Notes under the pieces: generated by a model | What the model was told of the DNA's origin: nothing | The model's input: the letters and a program-made list of their open reading frames with translations, nothing else | Databases searched by the model: none | Made by a program: the position numbers and the translations under genes | Source of the DNA: Mytilus edulis | Lineage: Eukaryota > Mollusca > Bivalvia > Mytilida > Mytilidae | DNA length: 64,000 bases | Direction: 5' to 3' | Assembly: GCF_963676685.1 (NCBI RefSeq) | Contig: NC_092353.1 | Location: forward strand, 4,864,207-4,928,206 | In this document: in pieces, positions 20,046-64,000 of the stretch | Numbering within the stretch: position 1 is the stretch's first letter | How the letters are laid out: the number at the start of each line of letters is the position of its first letter

Positions 20046-20200
20046 CCTCATCATAGATACCAGACTAAACTTTATATATACGCCAGACGCGCTTTTCGTC
20101 TTCAAAAGACTCATCAGTGACGCTCGAATCAAAAAAAGTTAAAAAGTCCAAATAAAGTACGAAGTTGAAGAGCATTGAGGACCAGCAAAGCAGTAAAGTT
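20046..20200. repeat. Mussel-type interspersed repeat (copy 1)
   Basis: Contains TATATACGCCAGACGCGC, AAAAGACTCATCAGTGACGC and AAGTACGAAGTTGAAGAGCA. A second copy in the same orientation lies at about 59520-59665. I associate this widespread family with mussel genomes, which supports the assignment of the organism. No coding capacity. Confidence 0.7.
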
Positions 20201-20526
20201 TTGTAATTTAATTATGGCAAACAAAGTCTTTTTAAATTAGAGTTTGTTTTTCAAATGAATTTGAAAAATGGATTACATATTATCAAAGTGTTTTACTTCT
20301 TGTTTAATTTCAAAAACATTTAATAATTTAGTACATGTAACAAATGAGAACCAAGAAGTTGTGTTGAAGCTCTTGAGTCAGCTCTTGGCAAAAGAAAGTT
20401 GTTATTGATTAAACGCGGGAAATGAGTTATGTCCCTTTTTATTTACATCAATCGTTCGGGTGTACATTGTTTTTACCTTCGCACAGCGAAAAAGTCCGAA
20501 AAGACTATGCTAATGCAGCTGTCGAA

Positions 20527-63787
<43,261 letters not shown>

Positions 63788-64000
63788 AAAATGATTAAAT
63801 ACAATGTAAATGTTAATAATTTTTTATATCATATGAAACAAACAAATTAAAGTCAAGCTGATTGCAGGCGGTTAGAGTAACTTAGAGTACGGCTAATTTA
63901 CATGATGAATATAACAAAAGAGATTATCTGCAATATCAAATATTTCCTAATCTAGAGTTTAAGGGAAAACATTTTACTTTCTATATCGCCAAACATGTAT
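63788..64000 (+). other. Sequence after the putative last CNK exon
   Basis: Would be 3' UTR if exon 16 is terminal. No AATAAA is seen before the window end, although AT-rich variants are present. Confidence 0.3.

Noticed and set aside
20422..20526. Upstream in-frame start for CNK
   Set aside because: It would add 35 residues with no domain. The ATG at 20527 has a better context and matches the short N-terminus of other CNKs.

Overview
The window looks like nuclear DNA of a bivalve mollusc, most likely a mussel. It is AT-rich and intron-rich, packed with small interspersed repeats of types I associate with mussel genomes, and carries one large animal gene. The species assignment is inference; there are no rRNA or mitochondrial genes here to test it.

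Bases 1 to about 8870 are the right-hand part of a Polinton/Maverick-type virus-like transposon whose left part lies outside the window. Leftward genes, in transcription order, are a retroviral-type integrase with a C-terminal chromodomain (2228-3406), a small capsid protein resembling Polinton penton-like minor capsid proteins (1770-2231), a small basic protein (1396-1773) and a major capsid protein of the F54H12.2-like Polinton family (77-1393). Rightward genes are an unknown small ORF, a two-segment membrane protein, a small basic protein, a Cys/His-motif gene broken by one stop codon, the packaging ATPase (6275-6940) and two further small Polinton-type proteins. The two sets diverge from a 1.1 kb AT-rich intergenic region holding three copies of a repeat. 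DNA polymerase B and the protease are not in the window. Several gene pairs overlap by ATGA. The right end (8400-8870) is dense in direct and inverted repeats, as expected for a transposon end.

Bases 8870-20500 contain no gene I can support. They hold tandem repeats (135, 163, 48 and 75 bp), an array of CCCATGGG palindromes at 19-20 bp spacing, and several short inverted-repeat elements.

Bases 20527-63787 carry one plus-strand gene, the mussel homologue of CNK (connector enhancer of kinase suppressor of Ras), a scaffold of Ras/Raf/MAPK signalling. I could join 16 exons whose phases all agree (2886 nt, 961 residues): SAM, CRIC, PDZ, a long charged linker, and a PH domain. The last exon stops within or just after the PH domain. 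Its introns are loaded with mobile elements: a 2974-bp hAT-like element with exact 8-bp target duplications, a 36-bp minisatellite of about 156 copies (32639-38261), an array of duplicated 5' splice sites after exon 9, and many MITE- and SINE-like repeats.
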